A stretch of DNA of 12,368 nucleotides from JAQIBY01 sp964527535 (GTDB taxonomy: Bacteria > Bacteroidota > Bacteroidia > Bacteroidales > ML635J-15). This document shows, in pieces, positions 1-7,333 of the stretch. The stretch spans positions 1-12,368 of the forward strand of contig CAZGPW010000043.1 in the NCBI GenBank assembly GCA_964527535.1, in the 5' to 3' direction. Made by a program: the position numbers and the translations under genes. The stretch's first letter is position 1; every line of letters begins with the position of its first letter. The notes under the pieces were generated by a model, which did no database searches, was not told the origin of the DNA, and saw only the letters and a program-made list of their open reading frames with translations.

Positions 1-47
1 ATTCTTATTGATGATTACTGAAAATTACAATCGATTGATTATCTGTA

Positions 48-123
48 TTATACCGATGATGTTCAATGTAATTTCAGGAGTGATAGCGAACTAAAATTAC
101 ACAATTGAACACATATCGGTATA
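48..123. repeat. Imperfect inverted repeat (dyad)
   Basis: Arms at about 48-74 and 93-123 are imperfectly complementary. Shared blocks are TTATACCGAT, GTTCAA and GTAATTT, separated by small insertions. An 8-nt direct repeat TAGCGAAC also occurs at 84-91 and 129-136. The dyad could be an operator, an AT-rich terminator or the end of a mobile sequence cut by the window edge. No coding frame crosses it convincingly. Confidence 0.5.
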
Positions 124-160
124 AGATTTAGCGAACCACTCCACCTTTCCATCACATTCC

Positions 161-360
161 TGCGCAAGGGGGGAGCCGGAAAGCCTGTGCTGCCGGATGC
201 CGTGGTATTCTGCGTGGTGGCAGGAGTGACCAGCGGAAACTCCCTGCCACCTGCATGCAGATACCGGCCTCCGGCAGTGCAGCTTGCAGGCGTACACCGG
301 CCCCGCTGTTTTTATTCGATTAGATTCGCTAATCGAATAAAAACAGTGGGGGTGCGCCCA
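161..360 (-). repeat. GC-rich structured repeat element, copy 1 (about 200 nt)
   Basis: Read on the minus strand, the element starts with TGGGCGCACCCCC at 360. It continues with a long perfect hairpin (301-351), then GGGGCCGGT (304-296), a GC-rich body, and ends with CCCTTGCGCA (170-161). The body contains a strong stem: 216-226 pairs with 240-251, 11 bp with one bulged base. The same order of blocks occurs at 11814-12005. The terminal segments GCGCA (357-353) and TGCGC (166-162) are complementary, so the two ends can close a helix. The element begins 8 nt past the sensor kinase stop codon, on the same strand. It may be a structured RNA tail/terminator or a non-autonomous mobile repeat. I recall similar GGGCG...CCCTCACGC repeats between genes in Bacteroidota, but I have not verified this. 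An open frame inside it (97-297, minus) is low-complexity and Cys/His/Arg-rich, and I do not consider it a gene. Confidence 0.65.
301..351 (-). terminator. Long perfect hairpin just downstream of the sensor kinase gene
   Basis: Arms 306-323 and 329-346 are perfectly complementary over 18 bp with a 5-nt loop. They extend outward by one G-T and four G-C pairs, to about 23 bp. The hairpin starts 18 nt past the stop of the leftward kinase gene, so it probably ends that transcript. It lacks a clean T-run after the GC base and it lies inside the repeat element 161-360, so terminator function is inferred. Confidence 0.55.
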
Positions 361-368
361 TAATATTC

Positions 369-2438
369 TTATTTCCCGGTAGTTATTTCTAGCAACATAT
401 TGACAATGGATTCACGGCTTACCGGTTTAGGAAGGTAATCATCAAAACCTGCCTGTATGATTTGTTGCTTGTCATTGTTTTGGGCGTATGCTGTCAGGGC
501 AACAATGGGAAGGTTGGGCTTTAGTTCTTTTATTTTGTTCATGGATTCGTAGCCATTGAGTACAGGCATTTTTAAATCCATTAACACGGCATCAAAGTTT
601 TCTTGCTGAACGGATTTAAAAGCCGCTTCACCGTTGCATGCATGCACACATTCCACCTTGTACTTTTTTAACGACTCCCGGATGTAAATGTAATTGTCAA
701 TGATGTCTTCGGCTATCAGAATTCGTTTTCCCCGCAGTTTTTGTAAATCGTCCAAATGTTTGACATCAGCAGAAGTTTCTATTTTTTTGATTTCTGCCGG
801 GTGGATGGTAAAATAAAAGGTACTGCCTTTGCCGGCAGTGGATTTTACATGGATGTCCCCCTTTAGCATTTTTACATACGCCCGTGCAATGGATAACCCC
901 AGTCCGCTGCCAAAATTGGGAGCTTTGGAATGATCATCAGCCTGAACAAAACGGTCAAAGATAATTATTTGTTTTTCTTTAGGAATCCCGCACCCGGTGT
1001 CGCTTACAAAAAATTCAACATAGGCATTCATGCGTTTATATCCGAATTCTATTTTTCCTTCCCGGGTAAATTTAAACGCATTGTCTAAAAGATTTGTCAG
1101 AATTTGCCTGAGTTTACTTTCATCGGTCTTAATCCAGTAATCAACTTCGTCAGGCAATGTGAGGCTGAAATCCAGTTGTTTGTTTTCTGCTTTATGTTCA
1201 TATATCTGTTTTATATCTTTTAACATCTCATGGAGTTTCACTTTGGTGTTTTTTATTTGGGTTTGTCCTGCTTCAATTCTGGACATGTTGATCATGTCTT
1301 CAACGATGTTTACTAATTGCGATGATGACTTGTGGATAATCTCCAATTGCTCTTTGCCAGGGTCATTCTCGTTTGTATTTTCAAGGAGGAGCTCTGAAAA
1401 CCCCATAATGCTGTTAAGCGGGGTGCGAATTTCATGGTTCAGATTGGAGAGAAAGGCTGTTTTTAATTTATCGGATTCTTCGGCTTTTTCTTTGGCAATT
1501 TTTAAATTTTGTTCAGCAAGCCTTCGCTGGTGAAGTTCGAGCCTTAAATCCAATGTTTTACGCAGAACACGCTGCCTCAGGCTATATACCCAGATCAATA
1601 CCAGCACAAGCAGCCCGGCTAATATAAAAATGGCTGGCAATAACCAATTTCTCAGGAACAAAACAAAATCGGGTTCGCTGTAAGCTGAATACCATGCTTC
1701 ATAGATTTTGTCGTATTCTCCGTTTTGCTCAAGCATGAGCAAAGCTTCGTTGAGGAGTGCTTGTAAGTGTTGATTGTCTTTTGTTGTACTGTAACAATAA
1801 TCAAGCAGGGGAAACGGAATATCAAGATAAGTAACTCCGGATATATCGTGTTTTTGAATGATGTAATTTCCCTGGATCCGGGGACAAATGACAGCATCTC
1901 CATTATGCTCTTCCAACGCTTTCATGGCTTCCTGGTAATTATTAAAGGTTTTTATCGTACCTGTGACATGAAATTCCTTAATTAATTCAAATGAGATATC
2001 GTCTTTTACAACAAGAATGGTTTTGTTTTTAATGTCTTCAAAACCACTGATATCAGAATTGTGATGAATAAACAATGCCTGCGATACTTTATTGTACGGG
2101 GTGCTGAATGCATATTTTTCTTTTCTTTTATCTGAAAGAAACATAGACGTAATGTAATCCTTAGTCCCGTGTTCCAGTGAATCAACAACCTCATGCCATG
2201 GAATCAAATCAAGGGTGTATTCGCAGTTAAGGGTTTCTGCGATTTTTTTGAAAAGGGTAACGTTAAACCCTGACGGCTTTCCTTCATCGTTGATAAATTC
2301 AAAAGGAGGGTAGTTCTCATCACCAAGGTAATGTAAAGTGTCGGAGTAAGATGATGTTGCAGTTGTAGGCTTTGATAGTGTGATTAAACCACACAAAACA
2401 ATCAGAAGCAAGCAATAATATTTTTTCATATTGTCCAT
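369..2438 (-). CDS. BvgS-like hybrid sensor histidine kinase with periplasmic solute-binding domain
   Basis: This is a 689-residue membrane sensor kinase. Residues 1-28 are a signal peptide. Residues about 35-250 form one bacterial solute-binding family 3 domain (opening YLGDENYPPFEF, closing near EYDKIYEAWYSAY), which would bind a small ligand in the periplasm. A membrane segment at 265-285 leads through a coiled linker to a HisKA domain with phospho-acceptor His335 (NHEIRTP). The ATPase domain follows: N box around Asn453, DTGCGIP 480-486, FDRF 494-497, GSGLGLS 510-516. A C-terminal receiver (about 570-685) has Glu577/Asp578, acceptor Asp621, Thr649 and Lys671, so all key residues are intact. 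There is no PAS, HAMP, Hpt or DNA-binding domain and no response regulator nearby, so the output partner is unknown. The start may be Met1 or Met4; both leave the signal peptide intact. It lies 43 nt downstream of the AsmA-like gene on the same strand. Family assignment is firm; the ligand is not known. Confidence 0.95.
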   Translation of the reverse strand: MDNMKKYYCLLLIVLCGLITLSKPTTATSSYSDTLHYLGDENYPPFEFINDEGKPSGFNVTLFKKIAETLNCEYTLDLIPWHEVVDSLEHGTKDYITSMFLSDKRKEKYAFSTPYNKVSQALFIHHNSDISGFEDIKNKTILVVKDDISFELIKEFHVTGTIKTFNNYQEAMKALEEHNGDAVICPRIQGNYIIQKHDISGVTYLDIPFPLLDYCYSTTKDNQHLQALLNEALLMLEQNGEYDKIYEAWYSAYSEPDFVLFLRNWLLPAIFILAGLLVLVLIWVYSLRQRVLRKTLDLRLELHQRRLAEQNLKIAKEKAEESDKLKTAFLSNLNHEIRTPLNSIMGFSELLLENTNENDPGKEQLEIIHKSSSQLVNIVEDMINMSRIEAGQTQIKNTKVKLHEMLKDIKQIYEHKAENKQLDFSLTLPDEVDYWIKTDESKLRQILTNLLDNAFKFTREGKIEFGYKRMNAYVEFFVSDTGCGIPKEKQIIIFDRFVQADDHSKAPNFGSGLGLSIARAYVKMLKGDIHVKSTAGKGSTFYFTIHPAEIKKIETSADVKHLDDLQKLRGKRILIAEDIIDNYIYIRESLKKYKVECVHACNGEAAFKSVQQENFDAVLMDLKMPVLNGYESMNKIKELKPNLPIVALTAYAQNNDKQQIIQAGFDDYLPKPVSRESIVNMLLEITTGK

Positions 2439-2462
2439 ATGTTTTTACCAGATAAAACTAAT

Positions 2463-2470
2463 CAAATGTA
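2463..2470 (-). promoter_or_regulatory. Possible -7 element for the sensor kinase gene
   Basis: The minus strand reads TACATTTG, an exact match to the Bacteroidota -7 consensus TAnnTTTG, 25 nt before the kinase start codon. No good TTTG lies 19-20 nt upstream, so this is a weak call. The kinase could equally be read through from the AsmA-like gene. Confidence 0.3.
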
Positions 2471-2481
2471 ATTAAAAATTT

Positions 2482-4476
2482 TTACTGAGCCAGGGTTTTT
2501 ATATGAACCTTACCATTGGTGCGACTAACGTGTAACATTACAGTGTTTAGAACACTGCTGTCTGATGGTGATGTTTTCTGTTTGAGGATTCTTTTGGCAG
2601 GGCCTTTAAAATGGTTTGCCGGTGCGGTAAGCCCCAGTGTGAAATATTGGTCGCTGTAATTGCCGTTACCTCTGACATGTAGCAAAAAGTCACCGGTGCG
2701 GATACTGGTTTTTTTAACGCAAAATGAATCTTTATCAAACTGACAGGGAATGCTAAATGGGTTGATATACCCCTTTGAAGGAGGCAGTTTTATGTTTTTG
2801 CTGATGAGAGGAATTTTGCTTTTGTCCCTGATGGTTAATCCGGGTGAAGCTAAATGCCCTGTATATCCATGGGGTGATGTTTGTTCCATTATTAGTTTGA
2901 TTGGGCCATGGATGTTGCCATGTATTTCTGAATTCAGGGTTAAGTCCAAAAAATTATCTGAAACTTTAAGTAAAAGCCTGTTGTTTGTTGTGAGTGTTTT
3001 TGTTTTGTGATACAGGGTATCGGCTTGCCATGCGAAAGATATGTTTTTGTTTGTGAAAACATCAGCCGGTTGATATTTTGTGTCAGCATCCGGCATTGAG
3101 ATATCCGGGGACGTTTTTTTGTCAGGAATATGAAAGCTGCGGGTGTATAAATTAACATCAAAAACGGCATTTTTATCATGGAACAGGTGATTAAACCACC
3201 CTTTTAACCTTACTTGTGCTGACATATTGTCATTGTCGTTGGTCAATTCCCATAGGCTGCCCAGATTATCGGCGTGATGGGTAAGGTAATTCATCTTATT
3301 GTTATGCTCCCATTGAATGCTGGCTTTTGAATTTCCGGATATGTACTGTTTTGTGTTGCCATAAGAGGCATACCGGTAACCGGCAATCACATTGCCTTGT
3401 AACCCGGCAAGCTTGAACATGCTAAAGTCCCCCAGGTTTACATTGGCCGTGTGTTGAAAGGTGTGATACAGCGTATCTGCGTTTCGTTTTTGTTCGGCTT
3501 GCAGGTGTAAATGCGACGGATAACTTATCAGGTTGAGCGTAACGTGGGAAGCTGATGTGCTGTTAAGGGCTGTCTTATCCTGCTGTTTGTTTATTTGAAT
3601 GTTGAGCGTGTCAATATTACCTTGTTGATTCGTCAGGCTACTGAATAAATTTATACTGGTTTGTTCGTGTTGAGCATTTGCTGTGAAATTCCCTGCTGAA
3701 TGGTAATCCAGGTAGCCTTTGAGTTGCAAGCTGTCGGTGGATAATGGCTCCAGCCTTGTGCTGTCAAGCCATGCTTCCCAGGCAACGTCGCTGGTGCTGC
3801 GGCGGTGTGGCTGAATCTTCAGGTTTAAATTCATTAACCTGACATCATTTAAGTTCATGTAACTGCTGTCAAAGTAATAGTGGCCGTTATGAGCTGAAAA
3901 ATGCGTGCCGCCGTGAAATACATAGCCGGGTAAAGGCTTGTGTTTGGCCTGTATGTGAATTTTCCCGGGTTCCGGTTCAACTTTCAGGTGCATGCTGTCG
4001 ATTACTTTTGGGTGTTGGCCGGTGTGATAATGAACTGACAAATTGCTAATAAGAATCGTCGGAGTGCTTTTTATGTCTCCGTGAGCCGGCATTTCCGAAA
4101 CCTCGTGTTTGTCAGATAAAGTTTCCGGGTAAATGTGTATTTGAGGTGACAACAGGATAACTTTTACGCCGGTGCCATGCTTGTTTTTGTGTTTTAAATC
4201 TGCGCTGATTAAAAAATGCTCAGCGTAAAATAAAGTATCCTGGCTGGCTTCGGATTTTGTAATTAAAAAACCTTTAAACGACAGGGCGGGATTCCCTTTT
4301 TGCCATAGAAAGCCAAGTTTTTCGTATTCAATGTCGTTGTGGTTTACGGCCTCACCTGACACCGGGAAAAATTGCTTGTTTAATGTTTTTATTCCACTTT
4401 TGGTGAAAAAATAAGCCGTAACCATTAAAACAATCAGGCAAATGAATAATATAAGGGCAATTCGGGTGTTTTTCAT
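2482..4476 (-). CDS. AsmA-like membrane-anchored periplasmic protein
   Basis: This 664-residue protein has one N-terminal membrane anchor (about 6-24) and a long beta-rich, His/Asn/Thr-rich periplasmic part with no catalytic motif that I can see. Residues about 52-95 (ending with the LFYAEHFLISADL stretch) resemble the start of AsmA-family domains. Residues 571-619 (FDKDSFCVKKTSIRTGDF, then a glycine-containing strand pattern ending TLGLTAP) resemble the AsmA C-terminal module. AsmA/TamB-type proteins are thought to form hydrophobic grooves that carry phospholipids between the inner and outer membranes, which would be the role here if the assignment holds. Met1 is the only sensible start because the next Met (18) lies inside the anchor. 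The start codon directly follows a terminator-like hairpin with no normal leader. Assignment rests on pattern, not on alignment; a generic lineage-specific envelope protein is the alternative. Confidence 0.6.
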   Translation of the reverse strand: MKNTRIALILFICLIVLMVTAYFFTKSGIKTLNKQFFPVSGEAVNHNDIEYEKLGFLWQKGNPALSFKGFLITKSEASQDTLFYAEHFLISADLKHKNKHGTGVKVILLSPQIHIYPETLSDKHEVSEMPAHGDIKSTPTILISNLSVHYHTGQHPKVIDSMHLKVEPEPGKIHIQAKHKPLPGYVFHGGTHFSAHNGHYYFDSSYMNLNDVRLMNLNLKIQPHRRSTSDVAWEAWLDSTRLEPLSTDSLQLKGYLDYHSAGNFTANAQHEQTSINLFSSLTNQQGNIDTLNIQINKQQDKTALNSTSASHVTLNLISYPSHLHLQAEQKRNADTLYHTFQHTANVNLGDFSMFKLAGLQGNVIAGYRYASYGNTKQYISGNSKASIQWEHNNKMNYLTHHADNLGSLWELTNDNDNMSAQVRLKGWFNHLFHDKNAVFDVNLYTRSFHIPDKKTSPDISMPDADTKYQPADVFTNKNISFAWQADTLYHKTKTLTTNNRLLLKVSDNFLDLTLNSEIHGNIHGPIKLIMEQTSPHGYTGHLASPGLTIRDKSKIPLISKNIKLPPSKGYINPFSIPCQFDKDSFCVKKTSIRTGDFLLHVRGNGNYSDQYFTLGLTAPANHFKGPAKRILKQKTSPSDSSVLNTVMLHVSRTNGKVHIKTLAQ

Positions 4477-4499
4477 AAAAAAGCCCCGCTTTTGGGGCT
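4477..4499 (-). terminator. Rho-independent terminator abutting the AsmA-like start codon
   Basis: On the minus strand AGCCCC (4499-4494) and GGGGCT (4487-4482) form a 6-bp stem with a 6-nt loop, followed by a run of six T. The last T touches the ATG of the AsmA-like gene at 4476. It lies 24 nt past the stop codon of the small repeat gene at 4523. It looks like the terminator of the small-gene pair, yet it also occupies the leader of the next gene. Confidence 0.7.
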
Positions 4500-4522
4500 A
4501 TAGCTATAACACGATTAATGCG

Positions 4523-4873
4523 CTAATACATCAAATGTTTTTTGCTCGAATCCCGCCACTCAGCGTTGTATTTGCTGTCAGTAAAATAAATGATCAGGTC
4601 GGCATCGTATTTTGAATCTGCAAACCAAATGACCTTGTCGGCATCGTATTTTGAATCTGTGAAATACCAGAGTCCTTTGTTGTCGTCAGCATCGTACTTT
4701 GAAGATACTTTGTGAACCACCAGGTCAGCATCGTATTTGCTGTTTGCAACAAAAACCTTGATATCAGCATTGTATTTTGAATCTGCTGCAAATACTTTTT
4801 GTGCCATGCCATTGACACTGATCAAAGCAAAAAATAAAATTCCCAGAAAGCCAATTAATTTTTTCATAATCAT
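4523..4873 (-). CDS. Small secreted repeat protein, SKYDAD type (DUF6150/Septknot-like)
   Basis: This 116-residue exported protein has a signal peptide (about 1-24, probable cut at MA/QK). The mature part is six copies of a short repeat with core SKY[ND]A[DE], with Ser at residues 32, 45, 58, 74, 87 and 100. Spacing is 13, 13, 16, 13, 13; the longer middle spacer contains GLWYF. Between cores are alternating hydrophobic strands (for example VFVANS, IWFADS), suggesting a compact beta structure. It ends in KKHLMY, exactly like its neighbour. The repeat pattern matches my memory of the Pfam family DUF6150, since renamed Septknot, of unknown function in Bacteroidota. At DNA level, 4598-4620 and 4637-4659 are identical 23-nt direct repeats, pointing to recent homogenisation. 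The start may be Met1 or Met3. It is separated by 15 nt from the upstream paralog, so the two are probably one transcript. It has no cysteine. Confidence 0.85.
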   Translation of the reverse strand: MIMKKLIGFLGILFFALISVNGMAQKVFAADSKYNADIKVFVANSKYDADLVVHKVSSKYDADDNKGLWYFTDSKYDADKVIWFADSKYDADLIIYFTDSKYNAEWRDSSKKHLMY

Positions 4874-4888
4874 GAATTTTTTATTAAA

Positions 4889-5242
4889 TTAATACATTAA
4901 ATGTTTTTTCTCTTCATTCTGCCATCCGGCATCGCTTCTGTAATCAGCAAAAAAGATTTTTACATCTGCATCGCTTTTGTAATCGACAAAAAATATTTTC
5001 TTATCTGCATCACTGCGGTATTCACAAAAATACCATAATCCTTCATTGCCCTGTGCATCGCTGCGATAATCGCATTTGTAAACAATCAAATCCGCATCGC
5101 TGCGGTAATCCACCACATACACGTTAACATCTGCGTCACTGCGATACTCACAACTATAAACTTTTTGTGCCTGTACATTGTTGCTCGATGTCAGTGAAAT
5201 CAAGAGAATGAACAAGGCACTTATGTAACTTAATATCCGCAT
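4889..5242 (-). CDS. Small secreted repeat protein, YRSDAD type, paralog of the downstream gene
   Basis: This exported protein of 117 residues has a signal peptide ending near VQA/QK. It carries six repeats with core Y[RK]SDA[DQG] in the same 13-13-16-13-13 spacing, the same GLWYF spacer and the same KKHLMY end as the gene at 4523. Aligned on the Ala-Asp pair, Ser and Tyr have exchanged places in all six repeats (Y-R-S here, S-K-Y there), and three Cys precede repeats 1, 3 and 4 (C-E-Y or C-D-Y). The frame can be extended one codon to a GTG at 5245, but I take the adjacent ATG at 5242. It is the first gene of the leftward block; no clear promoter match was found upstream. Function unknown; probably the same family as its neighbour (DUF6150/Septknot by memory). 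Confidence 0.85.
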   Translation of the reverse strand: MRILSYISALFILLISLTSSNNVQAQKVYSCEYRSDADVNVYVVDYRSDADLIVYKCDYRSDAQGNEGLWYFCEYRSDADKKIFFVDYKSDADVKIFFADYRSDAGWQNEEKKHLMY

Positions 5243-5245
5243 CAC

Positions 5246-5480
5246 TGTATATTTATACGTAGCAATTCAAAAATGGTTTTAACAAAACATTAAAAATACA
5301 ACAAATTTTGTTCCGAAAAAAAATTGTTTTCAACAAAATCACCATTACAATTATCCATACGGTTAAACCGATAGGTTAAATTATTCAAGCGATCCGGCAC
5401 CGGTATGTTTATGGTAATATAAAAGTGTGCCTGGCAAATAACATACTACAACAGGAATTTTTTTTATAACCTGCAACATC
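5246..5480. other. AT-rich divergent intergenic region
   Basis: This stretch between the leftward block and glpK has no credible coding frame. It contains AT-rich small dyads, for example AACAAATTTTGTT (5300-5312) and GTTTT/AAAAC (5276-5288), and a short CCGGCACCGG. These could be regulator sites or incidental. The promoters of both flanking units should lie in 5246-5737, but I could not find a full -33/-7 pair for either. Confidence 0.4.
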
Positions 5481-5676
5481 AAATTTAGGTTCTGCTACAA
5501 ACTTAGTGGAAAACCTGGAATTCCTAAAGCTAAAAAGTTATGTGTAATGAAGTCGGGAGTCGGAAGTAAGGAGTTATGAATATTTCTTCCGGCTCCGGTA
5601 TTCCGACTTCAGAATTGAAACTTACCGGTATTTCACAATATGATTAGGTAAGAAAAATGCAGTAGAACCTAAATTT
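5481..5676. repeat. 196-bp dyad element with 16-bp inverted ends (MITE-like)
   Basis: The ends AAATTTAGGTTCTGCT (5481-5496) and AGTAGAACCTAAATTT (5661-5676) are inverted repeats matching at 15 of 16 positions. The interior is non-coding. A second inverted repeat (5549-5610) sits almost exactly at its centre: midpoints are 5578.5 and 5579.5. This fits a small non-autonomous mobile element or a large intergenic hairpin. No target-site duplication is clear at the borders. Confidence 0.55.
5549..5610. repeat. Hairpin of decayed 7-nt repeats
   Basis: Left arm: AGTCGGG, AGTCGGA, AGTAAGG, AGTTATG (5551-5578), exact 7-nt phasing. Right arm on the opposite strand: AGTCGGA, ATACCGG, AGCCGGA, AGAAATA (5608-5581). 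GAAGTCGG (5549-5556) pairs perfectly with 5603-5610, and CGGAAG (5561-5566) can pair with 5586-5591. The inner pairing is imperfect. Confidence 0.6.
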
Positions 5677-5737
5677 TTATTGGAAATTATCCATTAATCT
5701 GTAATGATGATTATCTTTAGGCATAAAAAGAAAAGTG

Positions 5738-7237
5738 ATGAATGATAATTCTTATATTTTAGCTTTTGACCAGGGAACCACAAGCTGCCGCAGCCTTTTG
5801 TTCGACAACAAATTTCATATTGCAGGAATAAGCCAGCATGAAATAGAACAGCATTACCCCCACGATGGGTGGGTTGAGCAGGATGCAGAAGAAATATACC
5901 AGACCCAGGTAAAAACAGCACATGAAGTGTTGCAAAAATCGGGTGTTAATCCAACGCAGGTTGCCGGCATAGGCATTACCAATCAGCGGGAAAGTTTTGT
6001 CGTTTGGGACAGGCACACAGGAAAACCTGTGCATCCAAGTATTGTCTGGCAGGACAGGCGGACTGCGGCAAAATGTGATGCCATGACAAAGCAGGATATT
6101 GCACACATTCTCCGCCGCAAAACCGGATTGTTGAGTGATCCCTATTTTTCAGGGAGTAAACTGCAATGGTTGTTGGAAAATGTATCCGGAGCCAAAGAAA
6201 AAGCAAAAAATGGCGATTATTTATTCGGGACCATTGATACCTGGTTGATATGGAAACTTAGCGGAGGAAAATACCACATCACAGATGTCAGCAACGCTTC
6301 CAGGACATTGTTGTTCAACATTCACAAGCTCGAATGGGACAGCGAATTGCTTGATTATTTCGATATCCCGGGGCAAATGTTACCGGAAGTGGTTGATTCT
6401 TCAGGACAACTTGCCAACACCCAGCCATCTGTATTCAACGGCACTTCTATACCCATCAGTGGCGTTGCCGGCGATCAGCAGTCAGCTTTGTACGGTCAGG
6501 CTTGCCACCAACCGGGAATGGTTAAGAATACCTGTGGTACAGGTGCTTTTGTGCTGATGAACGTTGGTCATACTTGTCCTGCCAGCCGAGATGACGGTTT
6601 GTTGCGAACGGTGGCATGGCGCATTAACGGGAATGTAACCTATGCACTTGAAGGGTCCGTGTTTTTTGCAGGGGCAACCATTAAGTGGATGCAAAAAAAA
6701 CTGCAACTTTTTGACAGCCCTCAGGAATCTGAAAAAATGGCAGGATCGGTACCGGATACCGCCGGCGTCTTTTTTGTACCTGCATTTGCTGGCCTGGGAA
6801 CACCATACTGGGATTCTGGTGCCAGGGGTACAATAATTGGCCTGACCCAGGCTGCAGGCAAAGCTCATGTTGTACGTGCCGGTTTGGAATCTTTAGCGTA
6901 TCAGACACAGGACGTTATACAAATTATGCAACAGAGTTCAGACCTTTCCGTTAAAGACATGCGTGTGGATGGAGGTGCCACTGAAAACAATTTTTTGCTG
7001 CAACGCATGGCTGACATTTCCGGGGTGAAAGTAGTAAAACCCGAAATTACTGAAACAACTGCCCTGGGTGCCGCATTTTTAGCTGCATTGGGATGTGGTG
7101 TGTGCGGTGAGACAGAAATAAACAGTCGTTGGGCAGAAAAGGCATCATTTTTTCCCGCCATTTCTGAGGAAAAACGGACTTATTTACATAAGCAGTGGAA
7201 GCGCGCTGTTGAACGGAGCCGGCATTGGCATGTGTGA
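5738..7237 (+). CDS. glpK: Glycerol kinase
   Basis: This cytoplasmic FGGY-family kinase phosphorylates glycerol to sn-glycerol-3-phosphate with ATP, feeding lipid synthesis or glycolysis. It is 499 residues from the ATG at 5738 (a GTG at 5735 is in frame but less likely), close to the 502 of E. coli GlpK and collinear with it. Seen: phosphate loop DQGTTS 11-16; glycerol-contact residues Arg84-Glu85 (TNQRE), Trp104, Tyr136 (DPYFSG) and catalytic Asp246 (AGDQQ); ATP-site GTG 267-269; and the C-terminal DGGATENNFL 411-420. At the place of E. coli Arg236, needed for fructose-1,6-bisphosphate inhibition, this protein has Ser237 (NGTSIPISG), so that control is probably absent. No glpF or glpD lies beside it. 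The next gene is unrelated and 96 nt away, so glpK is probably transcribed alone. Confidence 0.97.
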   Translation: MNDNSYILAFDQGTTSCRSLLFDNKFHIAGISQHEIEQHYPHDGWVEQDAEEIYQTQVKTAHEVLQKSGVNPTQVAGIGITNQRESFVVWDRHTGKPVHPSIVWQDRRTAAKCDAMTKQDIAHILRRKTGLLSDPYFSGSKLQWLLENVSGAKEKAKNGDYLFGTIDTWLIWKLSGGKYHITDVSNASRTLLFNIHKLEWDSELLDYFDIPGQMLPEVVDSSGQLANTQPSVFNGTSIPISGVAGDQQSALYGQACHQPGMVKNTCGTGAFVLMNVGHTCPASRDDGLLRTVAWRINGNVTYALEGSVFFAGATIKWMQKKLQLFDSPQESEKMAGSVPDTAGVFFVPAFAGLGTPYWDSGARGTIIGLTQAAGKAHVVRAGLESLAYQTQDVIQIMQQSSDLSVKDMRVDGGATENNFLLQRMADISGVKVVKPEITETTALGAAFLAALGCGVCGETEINSRWAEKASFFPAISEEKRTYLHKQWKRAVERSRHWHV

Positions 7238-7333
7238 CAAAAGTGGATATGTTCTTGTCAATACTCAATTTTGTAATAATGTTTCCTCTCACTTTGTGGA
7301 ATTTTTATATCTTTCGCTAATTTTTAGGCTGTT

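Noticed and set aside
97..297. Open frame on the minus strand inside the GC-rich element
   Set aside because: Composition is dominated by Cys, His, Arg and Gly, with no domain, no leader signal and complete overlap with the structured repeat. It is explained by the element's GC-rich palindromes.
1159..1533. Plus-strand open frame of 124 codons within the sensor kinase gene
   Set aside because: It lies opposite the HisKA/ATPase coding region, which has all its catalytic motifs intact. The Ser/Phe/Cys-rich product is a shadow.
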